In this document: in pieces, positions 1-6,911 of the stretch
How the letters are laid out: the number at the start of each line of letters is the position of its first letter
How positions within the stretch are numbered: the stretch's first letter is position 1
Origin: SVTX01 sp045585895
GTDB taxonomy: Bacteria > Bacillota > Clostridia > Oscillospirales > CAG-272
NCBI GenBank assembly: GCA_045585895.1
Contig: JAZMZI010000141.1
Span: 1-14,005, forward strand
Length of the DNA: 14,005 nt
Reading direction: 5' to 3'
Translations under genes and position numbers: made by a program
The notes under the pieces: model-generated
Databases searched by the model: none
The model's input: only the letters and a program-made list of their open reading frames with translations
Told to the model about the DNA's origin: nothing

Positions 1-105
1 GAGTTTTCTGCGAAAACATCGCCAAGCGACGGGCTTTTGGAAAAGCTCGGGCAAAACTTCCAAAAAACAACGTTCAACTAACCGATAAATCAAAATTTGA
101 AATTA
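1..105. repeat. Right-hand end of a dispersed MITE-like repeat (copy A, cut by the window edge)
   Basis: Bases 1-27 are identical, in the same orientation, to 11395-11421. Bases 54-105 are the near-exact reverse complement of 11079-11130 (one substitution and one single-base indel seen by eye). Between them a small hairpin (GCTTTT/AAAAGC near 33-46) takes the place of the 11525-11542 hairpin of copy B, and about 100 bp present in copy B are missing. So this is the end of a second, shortened copy of the element at 11079-11597. It runs up to and includes the last two bases of the threonine aldolase stop codon. The rest of the copy lies off the left edge. Confidence 0.8.
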
Positions 106-1128
106 CAAATACTTCTTCAATTCCTTAATATCTTCCTCGGTAGTTGCCCAGCTTGTTGCAAAACGGACGACGGTGTGGTTTGCGTCGGGCTTTTCCCAGA
201 ATCCTACACGGACGTTCTCGCGCAAGACTTCAAGCTTTTCATCCTCAATAAGCACGAACTGCTGATTGGTAGGCGAGTCTTTATAAAGCTTATATCCCTT
301 TTCAAGTAAAGCGGTTTTCAACATCTCCGCCATATCAATAGCATTTTTGCTTATCTTAAAATAGAGACCGTCGGTGAAAAGGGTATCGAATTGAACGCCG
401 TGCAATCTGCCCTTGGCAATAAGCGCGCCTTGCTGTTTGATAAGAGTGAGAAATTGCTTTGGGGTGTTATTTTTCGTAAATACCACCGCCTCGCCGCAAA
501 GCGCGCCAACCTTCGTGCCGCCTATGTAAAAGACGTCGCAAAGCTCTGCGATATCGGGGAGAGTTACGTCCGTGTTATTGCTCATAAGACCGTATCCGAG
601 GCGCGCGCCGTCAAGAAACAACGGTATATTAAACGCTCGGCAGACCTTGGAAAGAGCGCTCAATTCGTCTTTCGTATAGAGTGTCCCGTACTCCGTAGGA
701 TGAGAAATATACACCATTGCGGGAGGCACCATGTGGTCGTGGTTTGCGTCGGCGTAAAAACCGTTTATATATGCCTCGACCTCGCCCGCGTCAAGCTTTC
801 CGTCGTGATGGGGGAGCAGAAAAACCTTGTGTCCCGTGTACTCGATCGCTCCCGCCTCGTGAAATCCGATGTGACCCGTTTCTGCGGCAATAACACCCTC
901 GTAACGGGCAAGAAGGGATGAAATAATAACCGCGTTTGCCTGAGTGCCGCCCGTCAGAAACCAAACGTCGGCGTCGGGACAGGCGCAGGCAGTCTTGATC
1001 TTTTCTTTTGCGGACGCGCAGTATTCGTCTACTCCGTAGCCCGTGAGAGGCTCAAAATTAGTCTCGGTGAGACGGCGCAATATTTCGGGATGCGCGCCCA
1101 TTATGTAATCGCTTTCAAATGATAACAT
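103..1128 (-). CDS. Low-specificity L-threonine aldolase (PLP-dependent, LtaE-type)
   Basis: This 341-residue protein belongs to the fold-type I PLP aldolase / beta-eliminating lyase family, which cleaves L-threonine or L-allo-threonine to glycine and acetaldehyde in the cytoplasm. Family marks are visible: GGTQAN at 60-65 (PLP phosphate binding), His86 in the segment TGHIGFHEAGA (ring-stacking position), DGARL at 173-177 (Asp173 for the pyridine nitrogen) and GGTK at 203-206, with Lys206 the expected Schiff-base lysine. Length fits the family (about 330-350). The start is supported by an AGGGAAG ribosome binding site about 8 bases upstream. The gene begins 22 bp after the rhamnosidase stop on the same strand and probably shares its transcript. 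The TAA stop lies exactly at the border of the repeat at 1-105. Exact substrate preference cannot be read from sequence; another PLP aldolase or lyase activity is possible. Confidence 0.9.
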   Translation of the reverse strand: MLSFESDYIMGAHPEILRRLTETNFEPLTGYGVDEYCASAKEKIKTACACPDADVWFLTGGTQANAVIISSLLARYEGVIAAETGHIGFHEAGAIEYTGHKVFLLPHHDGKLDAGEVEAYINGFYADANHDHMVPPAMVYISHPTEYGTLYTKDELSALSKVCRAFNIPLFLDGARLGYGLMSNNTDVTLPDIAELCDVFYIGGTKVGALCGEAVVFTKNNTPKQFLTLIKQQGALIAKGRLHGVQFDTLFTDGLYFKISKNAIDMAEMLKTALLEKGYKLYKDSPTNQQFVLIEDEKLEVLRENVRVGFWEKPDANHTVVRFATSWATTEEDIKELKKYL

Positions 1129-1150
1129 TTTGTTCTTCCCTTATCTTAAT

Positions 1151-3355
1151 TTAAATTTTGCAATCGAAATCTGCATTCCTTCTGACGTTTTCGGCAACCT
1201 CTCCGTTGGGCAGGATGACCTTTGCCGACATACCTTGGGGTAGGGAGACCGCAAGCGTGAATCTGCCGTTTTCTTTCTTCCAATCAACACTTACGTTGCC
1301 GAGAGGCGTGGGCACCGTTCCTTTCGCGGAATCAATGGGAAGAGCATTGACTTCGGGTTTGATTCGAACCGTCTCAAATCCGTCGATGGTGGGGTAAACG
1401 CCGAGAACCATAGCAGAAAGCTCATAGGTAGGCGCACTGCTCCACGCGTGGCACTCGCTTCGGGGAGTATCGGGATTCTCACACCAAGTAGTACAATGAA
1501 GATCGAGCATTCTTTCCCAGCCCGCAAAGACGTCGGGGGCATAGCAATATCTGTCTGCCTTTTCAAGGGCGCGGAAGAGGTAATGGTTCATCGAGAATGT
1601 ACATTTTGCCACGTTGACCGAGCCATTGAATGTGCGGTCGATAAGCCTGCCCGCGTCATCACCCGTGACCGCGCCCGAAAGCACCGCCCAAACGGTGGTG
1701 TGCTGACTGTAAGTGTTGCCCGTCGGGGAATTGAGGTAGAGTCCCGCCTCGCCGTCGTAGCAATTTTTATTGACCGCCGCGATCATCTCGTCGGCTCTTT
1801 CTTCGTATTCGGTTGCCCTCGTTTTCTTTCCGAGAGTGAGACACAGCTCGCTTGCCGCGCGGAGGGCGGCGGCGTACATAAGACAGGTGACGGTCAAAGG
1901 CTCGTCGTCGCCCTTGGGGGGAACGCCTCTGTCCCAGCCGGGAACCCAGTCAACGTAAGCCCAGTATTTGGTGGGATTAATGAGCCCGTCTCGGTTTTTG
2001 AGGACCTCAAAGGCTTCAAGCGCCTTGTCTACCGTTCCCATAAGGGGAGCGACGTTTTCGGCGTTACCCGTGTAGCGGAGGTAATCACGAACGGCAAGCA
2101 CCCAGAAAAGGGTGAAGTCGGGAATCACCTGAGTTACGCCGGTAGGATAGTTGGCACAGATCATACCGTCAACGGTCTGGCTTGCGGCGAGGTCGTTTAT
2201 AAACTTCAAGGGCATTTTCGTGTCGCTTGATGTTCGGAAGGTGTAGAGCATCTCAAGAGCGCCGTCCATTGAATACTGACCCTGCTCGTAGTAGGGGCAG
2301 TCAACGTAGGTCTCGTGAGTGCAGCAGAGAAGTGTGTTGAGGCTTATGTGCCACATTTTATTATATGCATCATTTGAGCACTCGAAGCTACCCGCCTTGT
2401 CGAAAGGATAGAAATAGGGTGCGTAAGATATATCAAATTCTGCGTTTTCGGGAAACTCGACCTTTATGTAGCGGAAGGCTCTGAACCAGAAGGTGGAGAA
2501 GCTCTGCTCACCGCCGCGCGCGTGAATAAGGTCGTACATACCGTCTATGCGCGCGCCGTCTGCGTTGATATCGTCGCGGACAGCCTTGCCCCGACCTCTC
2601 GCGCCGATGGGCTCGCCAAAAGTGACACATTCCGCGTAAGTTATCTTTATCTCACTGCCCTTGGGCGCGTTGAGGTCAAGATAGACCTTTGCGGTGGTGT
2701 ACTCGCCCGCGTCGTAGATAATATAGCCTTCGCCGCGCTTTACGGGGGTGAGAGCTTTCTTTTCGTATTCCTTCATCTGAGGAATGGGACGGGAGTACAT
2801 AGAGTAAGGCTCGACCGTGCCGTAAGGCGAGAAGCCGTGGGTGTCGGTATTGGGAGCAAACCAATTTCTCACGGGGACGGGAACGAGGTTTTCGTTAGCC
2901 GCCCACACTTCGCAAGGAGGCATAGAGCCGTGGATGCCGAGAAAATTTTGAAAGCCGACGCCGTCGTCGCGCAGACATTCCCAGCTGTCGTCGCTTGAGA
3001 TAGTGACGGTCTCGCCGTCCTTATCCGTCAGCCTGCCATCAAACCAAAGCGCGGGGTGCTCGCCGCGGTAGACGATATGAAAGTAGGGACCGACTACGTA
3101 CTGAACCTTGACAAAAATTTCGTTTTCACCGTTCTTCAGCGTGTTAGAAGCGTCTGCCGTTTCGTAGTGCCTTTGATGAGCCGCGCCCATGCAAGGGCCG
3201 TCGCAGATCAGATCTCCGTTTACGTAGAGCTGATAACGGGTGTCCGCGCTTACGCGAATATCAAATCTGCCGCCCGCCTCTGCGTTAAAAGTCTTTTTGA
3301 AATAATAAAACCGAGTTTCCAGCGGTTTGTCTTCAGCGATAATCCAAAATGCCAT
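1151..3355 (-). CDS. Alpha-L-rhamnosidase, GH78-like, cytoplasmic
   Basis: A 734-residue protein with the layout of bacterial alpha-L-rhamnosidases, which release terminal L-rhamnose from glycosides. Residues about 1-120 form an N-terminal beta-sandwich of the lectin-like kind (RYQLYVNG near 40-47, then GENEIFVKV). A second beta domain follows to about 315. An (alpha/alpha)6 catalytic barrel runs from about 320 (GSFECSNDAYNKMW) to about 655, and a C-terminal beta domain closes the protein. Catalytic-region motifs are DCPYYEQ at 352-358, taking the place of the GH78 DCPxRxE motif with Glu357 as likely acid, and WCEN...SECHAW at 624-638. Assignment of Glu626 or Glu634 as base is inference. There is no signal peptide, so it should act on imported oligosaccharides or glycosides. 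The start is set by GGAGG 7 bases upstream. It is first of two genes, ahead of threonine aldolase. Substrate linkage is unknown. Confidence 0.88.
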   Translation of the reverse strand: MAFWIIAEDKPLETRFYYFKKTFNAEAGGRFDIRVSADTRYQLYVNGDLICDGPCMGAAHQRHYETADASNTLKNGENEIFVKVQYVVGPYFHIVYRGEHPALWFDGRLTDKDGETVTISSDDSWECLRDDGVGFQNFLGIHGSMPPCEVWAANENLVPVPVRNWFAPNTDTHGFSPYGTVEPYSMYSRPIPQMKEYEKKALTPVKRGEGYIIYDAGEYTTAKVYLDLNAPKGSEIKITYAECVTFGEPIGARGRGKAVRDDINADGARIDGMYDLIHARGGEQSFSTFWFRAFRYIKVEFPENAEFDISYAPYFYPFDKAGSFECSNDAYNKMWHISLNTLLCCTHETYVDCPYYEQGQYSMDGALEMLYTFRTSSDTKMPLKFINDLAASQTVDGMICANYPTGVTQVIPDFTLFWVLAVRDYLRYTGNAENVAPLMGTVDKALEAFEVLKNRDGLINPTKYWAYVDWVPGWDRGVPPKGDDEPLTVTCLMYAAALRAASELCLTLGKKTRATEYEERADEMIAAVNKNCYDGEAGLYLNSPTGNTYSQHTTVWAVLSGAVTGDDAGRLIDRTFNGSVNVAKCTFSMNHYLFRALEKADRYCYAPDVFAGWERMLDLHCTTWCENPDTPRSECHAWSSAPTYELSAMVLGVYPTIDGFETVRIKPEVNALPIDSAKGTVPTPLGNVSVDWKKENGRFTLAVSLPQGMSAKVILPNGEVAENVRRNADFDCKI

Positions 3356-3412
3356 TTTAAGCCTCCGTTTTTTTGCCGAGATAATAAAACAAATGTAAAA
3401 TCTTACTAATAC

Positions 3413-3441
3413 ATTATATCACGGATGAAAATAAAAAGCAA
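3413..3441 (-). promoter_or_regulatory. Sigma-A promoter for the rhamnosidase-threonine aldolase unit
   Basis: On the minus strand there is a perfect -10 TATAAT (plus 3413-3418) and a -35 TTGCTT (plus 3436-3441) separated by 17 bp, about 58 bases upstream of the start codon at 3355. The -35 matches the consensus only in TTG. It lies back to back with the plus-strand promoter at 3485-3513, so the two genes are divergently transcribed from a 201-bp intergenic region. Confidence 0.65.
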
Positions 3442-3484
3442 TAATAGAGCGACATTTTTTAAAACGTTTTTGCGCGGTTTTTGC

Positions 3485-3513
3485 TTGACATTATTTTCTT
3501 TTTTTGATATAAT
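3485..3513 (+). promoter_or_regulatory. Full-consensus sigma-A promoter of the LRR lipoprotein gene
   Basis: TTGACA at 3485-3490 and TATAAT at 3508-3513 are exact consensus hexamers with the optimal 17-bp spacer. Transcription would start near 3520. The ribosome binding site AAGGAGA at 3544-3550 lies 6 bases before the ATG at 3557. The leader is only about 37 nt, leaving no room for a riboswitch, so strong near-constitutive expression is expected unless an activator or repressor acts on the promoter itself. Confidence 0.85.
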
Positions 3514-3556
3514 TACCGTGTACATTTGATCGTGAATATATTAAAGGAGAAAATAT

Positions 3557-6500
3557 ATGAAAATAAGATCGTTTTGTTTTGCGATGCTCCTGTCTTTGTG
3601 CTTGATATCCCTGATCGCCTGCGATATCGGGGATAACGGCAGCGTTAACGAAACGCCGAACGGAAATCAGAACGTGTTTCAAAACGACGTTCAGGACAAA
3701 GGCGAGTTTCATACGCACTCTTTCGGTGAGTGGAGTGAGGTGCAAGCCCCCGCTTGCGAAATTGACGGTGAATTGAAGCGCTTCTGCTCTTGCGGCGCGG
3801 AGGAAACTAAATATATCGCCGCTCTCGGTCACACGGAGGTAACCGATAAGGCGGTTGAACCCACCTGCACCGCTACGGGCCTCACCGAGGGTAAGCACTG
3901 CGGGGAATGCGGTGAAATATTCGTTGCGCAAGAATCGATAGCGGCTTTGGGTCACGTAGAGGTCATCGATTATGCAATCGAGCCGAACTGCGTCCAACCG
4001 GGTCTTACCGAGGGCTCGCATTGCTCGGTATGCAATCAAGTGCTGTCTTTCCGCGAAACGGTAGAAGCGTTGGGTCACACCGTGGAAACTTACGGCGCCA
4101 TTAAGCCTACCTGTACCGCAGAGGGACTTACCGAAGGAAAGTATTGCTCGGTCTGCCATTTGACTCTCGAGTCTCCCATGACCGTTCCCGCTTTGGGACA
4201 TACGGAGGCTTATTACGAGACGATCGAAGCCGATTGCACGCACTCCGGTCTTACGGGAGGCAAATACTGCTCGGTCTGTTACAGTATTCTTGAGAAACGG
4301 GAAGTAGTCGAGCCTCTTGGTCATACCGAGGTGATCGACGCGGCTAAAGCGCCCACCTGTACCGATACGGGTCTTACCGAGGGTAAGCACTGTTCGGCTT
4401 GCGGCCAGACGATCGTGGCGCAGAACCCCGTTGCGGTGTTGCAACATAAATATAATGAAGAGAATACCTGCCCCGCTTGTCTCGATTATAAGGATAAGGG
4501 TGTTGTATTTACTTTGTACGGTGAGGAGTACGTCGTAACCGATTATAAAGGAAACGAAACCGAGATCGTAATCCCGTCCACGTATAAAGGCTTACCCGTT
4601 ACGGGTATTGAAGAAGACGCGTTTATGGGCGAAGAAGGAATTTTGCGCGTAGTAATACCCAAAAGCGTTGTTAATATAGGCGTGAGAGTGTTCGAAGGCT
4701 GTATATCACTCGCTGAAATAATCGTTGACGAAGATAATCCCGTATATCACAGCAAAAACAACTGTTTAATAGAAACCGAAAGCAAGATCCTCGTTTCGGG
4801 ATGCCAAACCTCCGTTATTCCTTCCGACGGCAGCGTGACAAGCATAGGTGACTATGCGTTCAAAGGTTTCGAGCAGATCACGAGTATAATTATACCCTAC
4901 GGCATTACTAAAATAGGATCATGTGCATTTTTGGGGTGCGAATTCAAGAGCATAACCGTTCCCGACAGTGTCGAAAGCATCGGAGCGGGCGCTTTTGGGT
5001 ATTGCTCGAGTCTTGAGAGTATAACGCTGCCCTTCGTCGGAGCAAGTGCATCGGAAAAGACGAGCACCGAATTCCGCAGTGACGAGTTTTGTTATATATT
5101 CGGTTCGTTTCCGTATAATATCCCCGAATCTCTTAAAACCGTTGTAATAACCAAAGACAAAATTATTGCAGACGACGCTTTCGCAGAATGTGAGGGAATA
5201 ACGAGCATAACGCTGCCCGAAAGCTTGGAAAAGATCGGAGACGAAGCATTCGAAAATTGCGTAAGCCTTGAAAGCATAATTATTCCCAAAGAAGTCGTAA
5301 CGATAGGGAATAGAGCATTCTACGGTTGTTCGAGCCTTAAGAGCGTAGTTTTTTCAGAAAAAAGCTTGCTTACGGTTATCGGAGATTCTGCGTTCTGCGA
5401 TTGCGTAAGCCTTGAAAGCATCAACATTCCCGAAAGAGTTGAGACTATATATTCCTGGACGTTCAGCAATTGCGTAAGCCTTGAAAGCGTCAGCATTCCC
5501 CAAAACGTAACGAGTATTGGTATGGGCGCTTTTGAAGGCTGCACAAAGCTTGCTCGTGTAGAGCTTGCGGAAAACGGAGTTCTTGAGAGCATTGGTTATT
5601 TGGTGTTCTCAGGTTGCTCAAGCCTTGAGAGCATAACCCTTCCTAAGAGCGTTACAGATATTGCCAACGGCGCATTTGAGTATTGCTCGGCACTTTCAAG
5701 TATAGAGGTCGACGAAGATAATTCAAACTATTACAGCTTAGACAATTGCCTGATACGTATTCACGACCGCACTCTGATCTTAGGCTGCAAAAACAGCGTT
5801 ATTCCCGATTACGCAAGCATTGAGGCTATTGAAGATTATGCGTTCAAGGGTTGCTTGGGTCTTGAGAGCGTAACCGTTCCCGAAGGAGTTGTGGAAATTG
5901 GCTGTTTTGCTTTTGAGGATTGTGCGTCACTTAGAGAAATGGTTATTCCCGAAAGCGTAAAATATATCCGCGTGGGAGCGTTTTACGGCTGTGAGGGTAT
6001 TATCCAAACGGAAAACGGTGTATCCTACGTTGGCAAGTGGGTCGTCGATTTTGACGACTCTGTGGATTCCGTAATTCTGAGAGACGGTACCTTTGGGATT
6101 GCTGATTCGGCGTTTTACTCTTCGGAGCGTCTTGCGAATATAACCCTGCCCGAAGGCATTGAGATCATCGGCGACGAAGCGTTCAGAGGATGCAGTGCTC
6201 TTGAAAGCATTGTCATACCCAAGAGTGTAACGTATATCGGTCTTTCCGCATTTTCTTGGTGCACAAGCCTCAAGAGCTTTGTTTTCGATGAAGACAGCAA
6301 TATTGAACTTATCGGTAATTGGGCGTTCAAGGAATGTTCGAGCCTTGAGAGTATGGTCCTTCCCGAAGGTGTGACTCACGTCGGAAGCGAAGTGTTCAAG
6401 AACTGTTTGATGCTCGAAAGCTTAACTATTCCCGAGAGCGTTACAAGGGTTGATCCTTCTGCTTTTGAGGGCTGTAATAAGCTCGTTCAGATCGTGAACG

Positions 6501-6868
6501 GCGTTTCGTACGTTGATAAATGGGTGATCAAATGCGATCCTTCTGTCGCAGAACCTCTGATCCGAGACGACACGGCGGGCTTTGCCATGGAGGCTTTCTA
6601 TAATTGCGACAAGATCACGAGCATAACCATCCCCGACGGTATGAAGATAATTGATAGCTATACGTTTAAAGGTTGTTCGAGCCTTAAGACCGTATATATT
6701 CCCGATAGCGTCACAAAAATTTTCGATTGTGCATTCTACGGATGTTCAAACATCGAAACCGTTTATTATGGCGGCAGTATTAAAGAATGGCAGAATATTT
6801 CCATTGGTTCTATGAATGGCAATATAAATATAAACAATGCCAACGTAGTTTATAACCATGCTTCTTAA
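3557..6868 (+). CDS. BspA-type leucine-rich-repeat surface lipoprotein with Cys-rich N-terminal repeats
   Basis: The 1103-residue product begins with a lipoprotein signal peptide: basic n-region MKIR, a hydrophobic core, and lipobox LIAC ending in Cys22, so it should be diacylated and held on the outer face of the membrane. After a low-complexity linker (about 23-55) come six Cys-rich units (about 65-297), the last five exactly 41 residues long. From about 315 to 1090 there are BspA/LRR_5-type repeats; I count about 25 units of the form IGxxAFxGCxSLESITIPxSV. The end, YYGGSIKEWQNISIG then NVVYNHAS, is the usual C-terminal cap of such proteins. Two kinds of non-LRR insert recur: NCLI...SVIP near 397 and 730, and NGVSYV.KWV near 822 and 983. 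There is no LPXTG anchor or other enzymatic domain. Family members are linked to adhesion and protein binding, but no ligand can be inferred. It is a single-gene unit between its promoter and the terminator at 6867. Confidence 0.92.
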   Translation: MKIRSFCFAMLLSLCLISLIACDIGDNGSVNETPNGNQNVFQNDVQDKGEFHTHSFGEWSEVQAPACEIDGELKRFCSCGAEETKYIAALGHTEVTDKAVEPTCTATGLTEGKHCGECGEIFVAQESIAALGHVEVIDYAIEPNCVQPGLTEGSHCSVCNQVLSFRETVEALGHTVETYGAIKPTCTAEGLTEGKYCSVCHLTLESPMTVPALGHTEAYYETIEADCTHSGLTGGKYCSVCYSILEKREVVEPLGHTEVIDAAKAPTCTDTGLTEGKHCSACGQTIVAQNPVAVLQHKYNEENTCPACLDYKDKGVVFTLYGEEYVVTDYKGNETEIVIPSTYKGLPVTGIEEDAFMGEEGILRVVIPKSVVNIGVRVFEGCISLAEIIVDEDNPVYHSKNNCLIETESKILVSGCQTSVIPSDGSVTSIGDYAFKGFEQITSIIIPYGITKIGSCAFLGCEFKSITVPDSVESIGAGAFGYCSSLESITLPFVGASASEKTSTEFRSDEFCYIFGSFPYNIPESLKTVVITKDKIIADDAFAECEGITSITLPESLEKIGDEAFENCVSLESIIIPKEVVTIGNRAFYGCSSLKSVVFSEKSLLTVIGDSAFCDCVSLESINIPERVETIYSWTFSNCVSLESVSIPQNVTSIGMGAFEGCTKLARVELAENGVLESIGYLVFSGCSSLESITLPKSVTDIANGAFEYCSALSSIEVDEDNSNYYSLDNCLIRIHDRTLILGCKNSVIPDYASIEAIEDYAFKGCLGLESVTVPEGVVEIGCFAFEDCASLREMVIPESVKYIRVGAFYGCEGIIQTENGVSYVGKWVVDFDDSVDSVILRDGTFGIADSAFYSSERLANITLPEGIEIIGDEAFRGCSALESIVIPKSVTYIGLSAFSWCTSLKSFVFDEDSNIELIGNWAFKECSSLESMVLPEGVTHVGSEVFKNCLMLESLTIPESVTRVDPSAFEGCNKLVQIVNGVSYVDKWVIKCDPSVAEPLIRDDTAGFAMEAFYNCDKITSITIPDGMKIIDSYTFKGCSSLKTVYIPDSVTKIFDCAFYGCSNIETVYYGGSIKEWQNISIGSMNGNININNANVVYNHAS
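3833..4447 (+). repeat. Five tandem 123-bp (41-residue) Cys/His repeats inside the lipoprotein gene
   Basis: His residues ending each unit fall at 92, 133, 174, 215, 256 and 297, an exact 41-residue period, so units span residues 93-133 up to 257-297. Each unit has the pattern P-T-C near position 12, GLTEG, then C-x2-C, and finishes in LGH (LQH in the last). A shorter degenerate unit (Cys67, Cys77, Cys79, LGH92) precedes them, and a final CPAC (305-308) follows. Three Cys and one His per unit would suit a metal site or disulfides; that is inference. DNA identity between units is only moderate, so this is an old expansion. Confidence 0.9.
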
Positions 6869-6910
6869 TGAAAATAACACCCTCGGGTCTCCGAGGGTGT
6901 TATTTTCATT
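6867..6910. terminator. Bidirectional intrinsic terminator between convergent genes
   Basis: Bases 6867-6886 and 6891-6910 are perfect reverse complements: a 20-bp stem with a 4-base loop GTCT. The stem has a GC-rich core (ACCCTCGG/CCGAGGGT) and A/T-rich flanks, so on either strand the core is followed by a T-rich run (GTTATTTTCATT). It overlaps the stop codon of the lipoprotein gene (6866-6868) and ends one base before the clpC stop codon (6912-6914), so one element should end both transcripts. Confidence 0.92.
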
Positions 6911-6911
6911 A

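Noticed and set aside
1448..2230. 260-codon open frame on the plus strand opposite the rhamnosidase
   Set aside because: Shadow frame of a GC-rich coding region; the opposite strand encodes a recognisable GH78-type catalytic domain across the same bases.
3491..4447. Long open frame (318 codons) on the minus strand opposite the Cys-rich repeats
   Set aside because: It arises because the 123-bp repeats keep the antisense frame open in every unit; it overlaps the consensus promoter and the signal peptide of the real gene, and its product matches no family.
3833..4447. CRISPR-like array
   Set aside because: The 123-bp units are diverged, in frame and translated as protein repeats; there are no identical short repeats with unique spacers.
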